A DNA stretch of 64,000 nt from Atrina japonica (Eukaryota; Mollusca; Bivalvia; Pterioida; Pinnidae): positions 1 to 64,000 of the forward strand of contig BROG01000454.1 in assembly GCA_030159075.1 (NCBI GenBank), read 5' to 3'. Made by a program: the position numbers and the translations under genes. Of the stretch, positions 23,606 through 36,100 are shown piece by piece; the stretch's first letter is position 1; each line of letters starts with the position of its first letter. The notes beneath the pieces are model-generated. The model did no database searches. It had not been told where the DNA came from and saw only the letters and a program-made list of their open reading frames with translations.

Positions 23606-23991
23606 CAGGGCCCAAAGCCACCAAATTTACTCAGTACTCAAGCTCAACAAAATTTCCACAATTTTAATATAAAAACATGCAAACTTTATTCTGTAATTGA
23701 AAATGTTTGTATATTGATGGCATACAATTGTAAATAATGATACAAATAATATTGCTCATTTGAAGAAAACTTCAGAAATATTTTAAAAAATGTTGGAGTA
23801 CCATACTCAACGTATTTATTCGTTTTTTACAAGAAAAATCATAAGTGTGATGCAAAAATTTATATGTAAATGATTAAAAATCATAATATGCTTCCTAACC
23901 ACTAAAATCCATAAGATTTATAAACAATTTTATAGTCAAAATAATGTAATTAAAGTTGAGCTTCAGTAAATTTGGTGACTTTGGGCCCAGG
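23606..23991. mobile_element. MITE with GGGCCCAAAG terminal inverted repeats
   Basis: The left end CAGGGCCCAAAGCCACCAAA and the right end (reverse complement CCTGGGCCCAAAGTCACCAA) form imperfect inverted repeats of about 40 bp that continue through TTTACT and AAGCTCAAC. The 300-bp interior is AT-rich and noncoding. Confidence 0.75.
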
Positions 23992-25424
23992 TCTGGTATT
24001 ATTCCTTCATGTATCATATAAAGTTAATATATCAAAAGATATGCAACTAAATTTTAAAGACTTGCTTCACTCTTATTTACATCAGTAAAGTGAAAAATTG
24101 GCATTCTGATTCAGTTATCATTCAAGCATTTTTTAAAGATTTTATGCTGGAAGATTGTACAACCATTGTATTGAAGCCTCAATTTTGTTGAAAACAAAAT
24201 TTAAAAACAACTCTAAAAATTTGAACATCTGTAATAGAAAAACAAAAATATTCATTATTACAAAAAGCAAGAAAATTTATGATTTATAGTTTAAAATATA
24301 ATTGTTACTTTTTTTTACATGTTTCCTTTATGATTAGTGATGAGTCTATTGGGAATTTTCAGTTCTCACACAGCAGGCAGTTAGTGAAGTAATGATGAGT
24401 TATAGTTTTTGTGTAAGGTAGTAGGGGGGGGGGGGGCTCTACATGCCATCAATTTAGTGATAATCACCGACTTTATCATTAACTCTTGATTTCTCTTGTA
24501 ATCCGGATTTCACAGTGATGTCCCTTTCATATCACTTGTCTCTTAATTGCCAATCAGAATGTCTCACCATTTGGATTGTTTGGCTGCCCAGAACTGATGG
24601 TCTTAAGACAGTTTGAAATCTTCACCTTTCTTTCATGGGCTTCTCAAGCCCCTCATTTAAACTGTGGATCTCTCACTTATTTTTACTTATTCTAAAACAC
24701 CTGCTTTAGAACAGGTGCTTTGTAATCGGAACCCCCGTGGCATGTTTTTTCAGGATTACAATTTGGTTTTATTTCTTACTGTGAATATAGAGTAAAAGGC
24801 AATCATTTTTGTATTGTCCTTGATGACAATTCCCCACTTGGAAAGTCTTAAAGGTAAAAAAAAAAAACAAAAGTCATGAAAAAAATCTGTTACTTGCTTC
24901 AATTCACAATCCACTTGTTAGGTAGATATTGGATTTAAACCATTTGTGATAGTCAAAGTCATTGAGACTGGTGTAACAATAGCATTTATAACAGCTTACT
25001 TACTGTTAGGTTTAGCTACATGTAATATCCAAACTGGAAATGCAAGTGGTCTGGTTTAACAAGTTGACTTCCTGTTTTTTAATATCTCATCACAAGAAAT
25101 AAATAACTGGATTGATTTAAAATTTCATTGTAATTGTAACATTTTATAAATAATAAATCAGAAGGCAGCACCATTTCAGAGTAACATTTTGTATATTTTG
25201 GATGTCATAAGAAAACATGTAAAAATAGATATTTTTCAAACCACAAAAAATAGTGTTATTTTGAAATTTAAAGAATGATAAACTAGAAATTGAAATGCTA
25301 CCACATACATGTAGTTCATTATTTCCGTCATGATGAAGATTTCACAAAGAAAATACGTAAACAGAAATGTACATCGAAGAAGACGATAGAAGAAAAAAAT
25401 ATATGTATAAAAATGTAATGGCTT

Positions 25425-25808
25425 CAGAGGCTGAAAATTTTATTTTAGCTGCTTGGGTCCAGGACCTTTTTAATTAAATTTTTCATTGGTCCGGTCCTCT
25501 AACATATGGATCCAATAACAATAAATCTAAGTCAGAGTTTTAATATAATCAATCAATACGAATAACTATTATCAAAGATGGGAACACAAAATATATTAAC
25601 CAAAAACTGCCACAAAATCATATGAGAAAATGACAATTTAACTTTACAAAGAAAATAAATAAAGTTTAGAAATAAAGAAATTGACATAATAGTCATTCAT
25701 TGATTCAGACTTGTTAGGTCTTTGGACCTACACAGCAAGAAAACGACAGAGTCTGAAAGTAAAATATGTAGGTCCCGGACCTCAGACTTAAGGAATTTTC
25801 AGCCCCTG
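25425..25808. mobile_element. MITE with CAGRGGCTGAAAATT terminal inverted repeats
   Basis: The left end CAGAGGCTGAAAATTTTATT and the right reverse complement CAGGGGCTGAAAATTCCTTA are inverted, with GGTCCNGGACC motifs just inside both ends. GCTT adjoins both sides and may be a short target duplication. The CAGRGG start is hAT-like. There is no transposase. Confidence 0.65.
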
Positions 25809-28800
25809 AGCTTACACTGCAGTAAATTGACATTAGACTGTATGCAGATAGCTTAAATAACATTTTCCATAATATGGTATAAGTAAAACATATCTTTGTA
25901 TACTACATTGTATATACACCATACTTATTCATCATAGATATCCAAATAATTGCTACATTTATTTACTAATATTGATTCAATAATCCAGATTATTATTTAC
26001 ATGTAAGATCTTTATTTCATTAATAATTATTGTCTAAATAGGTCATGGTTTCCCCATATCCTATGCTTTGTTTAGAATTGTGAAAATAATCATGTAATTA
26101 AATATACAGCTTGTCCCAATTTCTGTAACTTCAAAGTACAGGACTTCAATATCAGACCAGTTGACATTAATGACAACCTTTATATTAATGTTTACATAGA
26201 AAAGATTTCTGTTAAAATTGAAATGTTTGTACATGTGTTTCAATTTCCCAGGTTAATTGCAATATTACTTTTTCACTTCAAATGACACTAATGCATTAAT
26301 GGGTTTTGGACTCATGGGGTAGAAAGTCTTTTTACTTAAGATTAATCTAATAATGATACTTTGTATAGATTTGGAGATAGGTGTGAAGTAAATTAAATAT
26401 TATAACATCATTTATGCACATTTTTCAATGGTAATATACAGACAGTGTCGATTTCCACCCTGAAGGTGTCATTTTATGAACATAATCTGCTACACTCCAT
26501 TGTTCAATCCAATTTCCCAGCACTGAAGGTGAAACTGCCTATCCATTGCTTTAATGTAATTACCTGGTCTAATTGCAAAGAAAATTAAGTTGAAGGTGAA
26601 GATATTTTATTGCATTAAGCTAATGAGATAGACAGATCATTGGATAAAGTAATGAAGTGAAAAATTGTTTTAGTATATATAACTGTTAGGTGATGCCATT
26701 GCAGTTTAAAGTCAAAATCAGAAGTGAGAAGTTTAGAGACAAGACACAAAATAGATACATTTGATATAGAAAATAGATAATGATGGAGACTTTGATAACA
26801 GGGTCCCCATTGACAGATTTAAAATATTGGAGCAGAAAAGTAAAGAAGTATCTCATAAAAACCAAGAAAACAACAACAGGTATCTAATTTTGTCATATGT
26901 TATATGTCCTAACATAATGTATATTATCTTAAATAATGTACATGTGTGTGAATGTATAAAACCTTTATTTATGTATTGATATCATAAGGACACACAAAAC
27001 TATTTACAGTCTGAACTCCCCCTCTCTCTCTCATTCATTCATTCATTCATTCATTCATTCATTCATTCAACAATTAAAAAATGGAATTACCTCAAAAGAG
27101 AGGTGGGAAATTTTAAAGAGAAAGAAAAGTAGATGACAGTAATTATCATTTAAAAGTCATTTATCTCATTACCTTCAGGGTTAAAATTGATTATCACAGA
27201 AAACGTGTTACTTGTTTTGGTTTTCAAAATATCCATAACCCAATCAATGTAATTAAAGGTCATTTAACTAATTTAATCAAAACCATTAGTGCATTACTCA
27301 TGATCAAAGTTGAATACAAATTATTGATTTTAAAATTAGGAAAACAATTAAAGAGTGTTTGCTTTTGACTTTTTTTATGTAAACACCTACCTTAAGTATC
27401 AAGTTACTGTCAAGTATGTGATTATTTTTTTTATTTTGTATATCATGTTTAACATTTTATTTATAATCTCAACACTTTTGTTTACAATAGTATACAGAGA
27501 AAAAAAGACTTTTTAACATGATACTGTTAATATTTCAAAAAGTTTTGCAAAATGATATATTATAAATGCATGGTATTTATTGTTTTGGGAGAAAAACACA
27601 AAAAAAAACAAAATTCCAATTTTCTTAATGTCAACAAAATCAAATTATGTTTCTTGATACACTTGTTCTCTGTAAGAGGTTGTGTCAAGTTTGCCCAATT
27701 GGGTTGTAACCAATTTAAAGTAATTATAAAATTACTATTTCTGGACAGGCATTTAATTTTCTTTCAGTTGTTAAAAATAAGAATTTCACAGTTGTTCTTG
27801 TGATTTTTTGATCTACATTAGCACCTATTGACAGTTGTAGACTCTGTAAACAAACCCATAATGAACAGCCAACACATTGTTTGTCCTTACGAAGAAAATT
27901 GTCTACACCTATATGTGAAAGAACATAAAACAATTAAACAATTTAACAAACACCATTCAAAAATGAAAAGTGTAAAGCACCAAACACACACATACATCAT
28001 GAAACACTGGCAGTGAAATTTAAAATTGTATGTCTGCTATTATCAAGTACAAACTAAAGTGGTCATTAATATTTCACTAGTGGATATACATGAGGTAGAA
28101 GTGATGTACACATGTCCAGTTTATGCATTATAAATAAGCTAACCATTTGCTAGGATATTTGAAATCTCAAGGTTGGTATATTTAGATGTTTCTGACACTT
28201 GTATCACATGCATGGTAATAGATTGTGTTATCTTATGATTTTCTGTTTGATTTGGTTTAATAGTATTGTTGTAGATGTAGATAGAAACTAGGTTCAGGTT
28301 TTAGCATGATCAGAGAAGGATTGTTACAGTCAAACAGGTATTGTTTACTGTAATTTGTAATCAAAACAAAGTTTTGAAGCCCTATCAGACTATTGTATAC
28401 AGTTGAGTAATGATCTGGTGGATCAACTTGTTGTTTTTTATAGATTCTAAATGCTCTTCTTGTTCTGAGAAAGAACCTGTTGTGTTACTGTATTAATCCC
28501 TGGCTTGATGCATTCTTTTTAGAAGCCTTTTTTTAAGGTTCCAAATCAGTTTGTACATGTAAACTAGAAACTGTTTTCTCTGCACATGACTGCAGGGCAT
28601 TACACTGTTTGAATTTACCTGGAGGAGAGAGAAAACAAAACAAATCATTGACCAGGTAAAAGAAAGGCTTCTTTTGTGTCCACTAGCCCAACCTATACTG
28701 TTATTGAAAAAAAGACAAGACACTGAATCAGTTTTATTTGCTGTGCAAACTGAGGACCAATATTGACTGCCAGACTGCTCTGTCACTGTTTGTTCACTGC

Positions 28801-31800
28801 TTTACTGGACTAAGGTCAATCAAACTAGACATACATGTATCAGACAGATGTCTTTAGATACATACTACAGTAGCAGGACATAATTCAGATGTTATTTGTC
28901 AAATCACAAGACTGGTGCTGAAATGAATTTGAAATAGTACACTTTGCTGGGCTTTCTGCTAAGAACTGTTTCTACTACTGGACAATTACCTCATGCACAT
29001 TGCCAGCAGGAGATGCCAAGCCAACCATCACATTTAAACTGGCTTCCTTTGTACATGTGAAAAACTCCCAGCAAATTAACCTCCCCCCTGGAGAACAACT
29101 GCTGAGATACATTGGGGAATTGGTATAAAATATTGTTGACAGAAGAGAAAATCACCAGTTACAAAAATGTCTCTACTTACAAAGGATAGTGTGGAACTAG
29201 TTCATTTTAACATCATGTTGCCTCCAATACAACAGTGTTATTCAGGGATGGGATTTTTATGCACTAATCTTTTTGCAGATAAATGTGAGTTGTTTGTATT
29301 TTTTTTTCTTGTTTCCTTGTTGTAGAGTATATCATTCATTTAACTGAATTTGATGTAGACCATAACAAATTTAGTAAAATATTAAAGTTTAAACACAGAA
29401 GAAAGTGTCTTTTTCCAGAAAAAAAAAAAATAAAAAAAAAAATGCTTCCATAGTTAAACCAAATGTTGTTGCATGTAATTAATAGGAAAATGTTTGACAG
29501 GCATCAATTAAAACTTTTGAGTTTTATCATGAATTAATTTTACTCTAATTTTATGTAAAAAAAAAGAACAGATTTCTGTTTCACATCAGTTCATTTTCTA
29601 CTGCCTGCTTTTGTCCCCAATTTTGTCCCGACTTTTGATGAAAGCCAAAACTGGCAATTTCACAGGCTGTTGATAGTTAAGAGAGATAAGATAAACAAAT
29701 CCCAGAATTAAATTCAAAATGCCTGGAAGATCAGGTGATTTACTATGGCAGTAAAAGTTGTTTATCAACTTTATCACAGAGAACTGGTGGATTTAATTAT
29801 TTATTTATGTGCCTGTTGCTAATTTGACTGGGTATGAAGATAAAGATAAGATGGAAGAAGAAGTAAAATGAGCTGGAATTAATGATCTGCTGATAAGAGG
29901 ATTGGGGAATCATATATTACTTCATAGGTCAAGTTGATAGATGTCACTTTAAAGATCTGTGGGTGAAAGTTACAGAAGATTTTATGATTCAGTTACAAAT
30001 CCCAGAATTGAATTTTAAAGTTGTAATTTGTTTGATGTGATCGGGTCTCACTTATTGTGGTCTTGACTAAAATTTATTGTAAATTCACATTTATTGGTTT
30101 GAAATATGCATATATAAATGAAAAAAAAAATCTGTAAAATATTAAGAATTGAAAATGTAAAATGCACATACATGTAGTAACCATAAAAATGTTTTGAGTG
30201 AATGAAGTGAAATTAAAAATTTTGATCATAGATAGAACAAAGCATTGTGTTATTATGCAGATGGCCATTTCTGTTGAAAGAATAAATACATGTAACAAGA
30301 TATTTATTGATTTCCTATTTCAAATTTTATTGATTTTTATCACATGCAATTTAATTGATCTTAAGATACTGTCAGCTGTCCCTCAGTATGTCATTGTGTT
30401 GTTGCATAAGTTTAACAAAAGTGTTGATTTCACCCGAAATTGATTAATACATATAGGAAGTAGATTCCTGTACTTATGAAACTGTGATGTAACTTACTAT
30501 AACAGTGGCAACTTGTTTTGTCAGTAACTGCCAGTCAATCTGATTTAATGAGCTCACTAGAAGGATATATTATGTAAAATCAAGTAATATAACAGATGCA
30601 GGAAAGCTACTTGTGAAGTATTGCAAACATGAATTACTTCAAACTAATTATATATCAAATTAATATTTTTGATCTCTATATTTTAATATTTATATAGGAA
30701 AAAATGAAAAGAAAAAATTCAAAATTAATTTGAAAATAGAATAAAACATTTAATGGATTTAAATAAAAAAAAATAACTTAATTGATTTGATAGAAATGTT
30801 TTAAAATATAAGCAACAAAAAATAAAACATCATACAACAATTTCATTAGTCTATCTGCTTTTTCAGTTTTCTGGATTTAATGTTACAAGAAATTATTTTA
30901 TGAAGTAACAATTACATTTAATATATTAAATCTCAGATGCAATCTGGTTGTAATATCTAATTTTCTTGTCTCCCTCAAGCTTTTTATCCTTGTTACATGG
31001 TTTCTCTAGAGTCAGCATTGCAAAGATCAAAGGGAATTGTGTTTTTAAGGGTTGTACTCATTCATTTAACATGTATAATGCTTGTCAATCAGGCTGTAGA
31101 ATTGTCTTTTTTATAACCCTTATGTCAGAGGTAGGATCTTCAAGTTTATCCTGATGATCCCCAGGATATTCACACACTTGTGCTTTGAAAATGTTAACAG
31201 GACAACAATGGTCAGTGAAGTTGTCTTTGATGTCCTTGATGGACAGCTGGACAGTAAAATATATTAAATTATAGAGGTTTTGTATACTGGCTGGTCAATT
31301 GAGTTGAAAGACACATGTAAACATTTTATTAGCTGTAAATAATGCAAGTTTTATTATATAGAAAGTGAAGTGCCTTTGGCATGGCTGTGAACTATACCCA
31401 GATTACATTACACCAGTGTTAACCACAAAAATAACTGTTATTACATGTACATGTATAGCTTATAAAATTCTTGTTAATTAAAACTGGCTTTTGACTGGAA
31501 GTACCAGCATATGTTGTTTTGTATGCAACATGTTAATTAATAAGTTCCTACATTTCTGTAGGTACCATGGTGATAAACAGATGCTGTGTGTGCACTACCT
31601 ATTGGAGTGTATGCCTGCCCCTCAGATTTGATCCCAGTAGGGAGTGAATTAACACACAAACTACAAATGAACACTATTTATCATAAAGGGAACACAATTC
31701 ACAACTATTAAAACAAATATTTGTGAATCATTCAACACTAATTAGTTTGATCATTTGTTAATTAGAAACAGAAGAAAACAGGGCATCCGGACTTACTTAA

Positions 31801-32870
31801 CATCAAGGTGTAAATTAGTGTCATGTCTGATACTGTTAGGCTTAGCTGTTTTGTCATCAAGTCATTGCATGAATTCTTAAGCAACATGTATAGCTGTTGT
31901 TTTTACAGATTATAGGATATACATTATACATGTACTGTCACAAAGTACTATGGTCTGTTTGGGTGTCACAGTTTATAGTTTGTATTTTAATATTTATAAT
32001 GTGAAAATTTAAGTTACACTATTTTTTTTTTCAAAAGCATTATGGACATTTCACAGAAACAGATAAATTTGAGAATTTGATTACAGTTTAATTTTTTTAA
32101 ATAGTTAAATTTTTGGATAAAAAAGAGAAAAAAACTTACTCTTATAAATATGATAGTGATATTTTATATATATATATAAAACAAAGAAAATATTCTGAAT
32201 AATTAGGGCAATAAAGACCAGGATATTTTTCAGAATTCTGTTTCCTTTGTCAAACCACAAGATAAATATAAATGTATGAAAATAGCTTCTGGGTTTTATA
32301 CACCAGCAGAGTTAAATAGGAATAATTAATAACTGTCTCTGAGATTAGTGTAAGTGACATAGCTATAGGACTAATTCATTTCCTGTACATTTCATTGATA
32401 GTCACAATAACTAAATGATATTCTATAGCTTGATAATACTGTTATTTGGAGTTAGTGCATCAATTGCAATCTGAGGTGTGTTTTGTTTGTTTCCTTTTGG
32501 ATCTGTCATTGTGTGGGTATGTTTATTTATTTTTATTTGGTGGAGGTACATTGTAATCATGAATGAATGGTCATGCAGTCAGTCACAGTGAGGGATATTG
32601 ATGTCAGATATGATTGATAACAAGACAAACTGAAAGATAGAGGCTTTTATTCTAGATAATCTTGAAGGAATTGTCTAAATATGTAATTATACTGACAAAA
32701 ACACCGGAAGGTACAATTTCTGAAGTTTGCATCATAACTATATACATGTATGCAATTGTATAACTGATATCATTTTTTTTTTATCTATGTGTAGTTTATT
32801 AAGATTTGAAATATTCTGCTACATTTAAATTTTCAAATTTTATATGTTTTTTTTCTTCTTTTTTTTGCAG

Positions 32871-33104
32871 CCTATGAGATGTCAACACCATCCACACGTC
32901 GCAGACTGACGGATGCTGACAAGCTCGTCAATCGACTGCGCAACACAATGCCAGATAGATTTAACACACTGGTTAAGATGCACCTTTCCTTCCAGTTAGA
33001 TCTGGATGGGTCCAAACTGGAAGATATGTTTGGAGAGTCCAACAATGAAAAACATGATCACGTTCCAAAACGCAAAGGATCTACTCCCTTCTCTAAGAAA
33101 AAAG
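32871..33104 (+). CDS. ARHGAP19: ARHGAP19 exon: N-terminal module
   Basis: The acceptor has a long T/C tract ending TTTTTTGCAG and the donor is AAAAAAG|GTAAAA. It enters with CC completing a codon and exits in phase 1. The first ATG is 32879. It encodes a basic helix (KLVNRLRNTMPDRFNTLVKMHLSF) equivalent to human VEKLRHEKPEIFTELVVSN, followed by a charged linker ending FSKKK. Confidence 0.9.
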
Positions 33105-36100
33105 GTAAAAACAATATTCAGGATGTCTAAATTAGGTAAAAAAAGGTGAAAAGAATCATCTGGAAATCTAAAGAGTTAATGTCTCAGTGTAGAACTTAAT
33201 TTTGCAGATATTTATTGATCCAATTTCAGATAATGAAACACACCTCTTGTTATGTGAAAATGTTATGTAGCTGTAAAAGTATTTTGAATTTTGATAAGCA
33301 CGATACAATATCAATTATCATAAAATTGAATTACATCAAAAATAGCGTAATGGAAGAGATATAACAGTTGTCTTTACATCAGTACTTTATCTCACAATTT
33401 AATTTTTGATTTTTTTTTTCAGAAAAACACAACAGTGCTTTGTTTGGGGCAGCTCTGAGTGATGAAAATGTTGCTCGCATCTACCAACTGATTGAATTCC
33501 TCGGCAGACCAGAAAGTATGTTTTTTTACATTCTCAGTACTAGTTTTAACTTCAGCATTAATAAACATTTTGAATACCATAATCTCAAATTGAAATCATA
33601 ACACAGAAATTCACCAGAAATCTGATAGATGTATATTCATAGAAATTAAATGAAAAAAAAAAAAAAAAAATACCCAACAGTGTTTAATGCTCACCCATTT
33701 CATTACAGATCTGAGAACAGAGGGTCTATTCCGTAAGACTGGTAATGTAGCAAGACAAAGGCTTCTAAAAGAATGGCTGAATGATGGAGTTGAACTGTGC
33801 TTAGACCAGGCAACTTTTACACCGCACGACTGTGCAACCGTCCTAAAAAATTACCTTGGAGAATTACCCGAACCCCTGCTTACAGAAAGACATTATGAAG
33901 CTCATTTGCAAGTTGTTGGTAAGAAAAGATTAAAAAAAAAGTTCTGAAGAGATTAAATTTGATTATTTTGTTGTTGTTATTTTTTTTAAATTGAAAAATG
34001 ATATTTTTTTCTGCAACAGTAATAACACACATGTGCCTCTATAATATTCTCATAAACACACATAAATTTAGTTTGTCTCCTTGGCATTTTTATATCCTCA
34101 TGAGGGAAAATGATATCAGTGTATTAATATTTAAAAAAAAAAAAATGGTAGTTGTCACTCATTTCTATCAGACTAAAAGTTTTCTAATATTTTTCTAGAT
34201 ATGGCTAAACGTGCAGTGCTAGAGAAAGAGAAACTGAAAGCCAAGTCCAAGCAGTTGAAGACACTGCAGTTACTGTTCCTTCTGTTGCCACACAATAATG
34301 CCCTACTGTTTGAGTGTCTGATTGACCTGCTCCATCGTGTGGCCAGAGTGTCCGAAAATATGATGACAGCACAGTCACTTGGAACTGTATTTGCCCCACA
34401 TCTGCTTTGCCCTACAAAGGTATGTATATTTTGGATATTTCAAAAAATTATTTTCAATAAGATGAATGAATACTTGTGTGGCATTTGTTCCATATTTTTA
34501 GTTCAAAATGGTGAATCTGTGAATATGACAAAAGGAAATCATAATAATAATAAATCTTGATAAATGTTTTATTAAAAAAAAAATAAGAAAAAAAAATAAT
34601 AAAATAAAAAAAAGACATTAGATATTCATTTTGTTTCCTACTTGACCTATATGTACTAATTGTATTTTTTGACTCTGCAGATTTCACCAGAAGATCTCCA
34701 AGCTATTTCTCCAGTCATAACACAGTCTGTTTCCTTCATGATTGAAAATGGATTTCAGATCTTCAAGGTAGGTTGAAAATTTAAAGCTTTTGTGATGCTT
34801 CTAGCTGTGATTTCTAGAATTAAGTTCTTCATGTATAAAGTCTTAAAAACTTATATCTAACATCATACTTTTAAATTTAACTGACAATTTCCTGTAACCC
34901 TTGGCTTTTTTAAGTATGAAGTATAACAAAGGTTTCAAAAAATTTGCTGAGTCAAAGTCTTCTTGGTATGATGGTAATTCAATTTTATGTTGTTTGTATA
35001 CATGCTTAAATTATTCCTAAATTTATATCAACATTACAGATCCCTAGAGAGCTGACAGCAGACATTGCTAACTATTGGCGAGAGATGGAAACCCCAAGTA
35101 AATGCTCCAAATCACGAAGTATAGAAAATCAGGAGAATACTACATGTAGTTCAAACCTCCATAGTGCAAAGGTATATATACACACTTGCTTATTATAAAC
35201 ACAACTATAGAGCGTGGATTGGTTGTAATGTTATGTTTTCAATTTATATATTATACCATAATCATGCATGTAGAAGGGTTCAAATTTCCTGTAAATTTTA
35301 GAATTAAATAACTATAACTGAAAGGAACATGGGTCAAGGGTTGTCTCTTTCATGAAATGCATGTAAATGTAATGTTATACATGTTGTCGTATCCAGGTTT
35401 AAATTATAAATGCTTTATCAATTTATGGCCAGATTATTAGATATTTACCAAATGTAACTATTTTCTTGATTATTAACTAATTTTTCGTTTGTTTAACAGA
35501 AATATGGAAGCTCACAGGCTATCAATACTGTGATAAAATTTTCTGAGAGAAAATCATCAAGTGATTCAGATACTGCTAACAACACTCAGACGGCGCTAGC
35601 TCAACTGTACGCTCATGTAAAAATGATGCCTGACTCAGCCAGGAAGAAGAAATTACTGAAACAGTTCAACGGTGCTGGAGGCGTGCCTCAACCAAAAAAG
35701 CACTCAAGAAGTCGTACATTGGGTGAACAAATCAAGGTTCGTAAAGATACTGTACCTCCTTTTGGGGGGGGGATGGGGGTGGTGAAATCTAATTTATTTT
35801 TACATATATGTATATACTTTTGTAATAGTTTCAAAGCAGTATTTGGAATCAAATAAAGCATCAATTCAGTTCCATTTATTTAATTTGCTCAAATTCAAGA
35901 ACATTTATGTATCACTTATTTAATTTTTAATTAAAAGGTAAAAGTTGCTGTGGGTGCCTGCCATATTTGTTTTTCTCTTATATGATATTGAACATTGTGT
36001 AAACTGTAAAAAGCTGTTCTGAAGAGTCTTAAAAACCTTTCTACTTACAAAAGAGTAGTTGTTGGCTTTCATTATATGATAAATACAGTAATATCAAAAT

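Larger units (their letters stand above)
11057..32870 (+). other. Long 5' intron(s) of ARHGAP19
   Basis: About 12.5 to 22 kb, depending on which first exon is used. Apart from the two candidate first exons and the repeats listed separately, I see only AT-rich noncoding DNA: abundant TACATGTA-type palindromes, homopolymer runs (14 G at about 24425), (CATT)n at about 27029-27068 and (AC)n at about 18121-18138. The open frames here (for example 14847-15101, 23086-23313 and 27552-27803) lack splice sites, domains or codon bias and are not called. Confidence 0.55.

Noticed and set aside
33687..33708. Extra N-terminal residues of the frame starting at 33687
   Set aside because: They precede the CATTACAG acceptor at 33708 and are intronic.
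34205..34399. Minus-strand frame antisense to the RhoGAP exon
   Set aside because: Shadow of a strongly conserved plus-strand exon.
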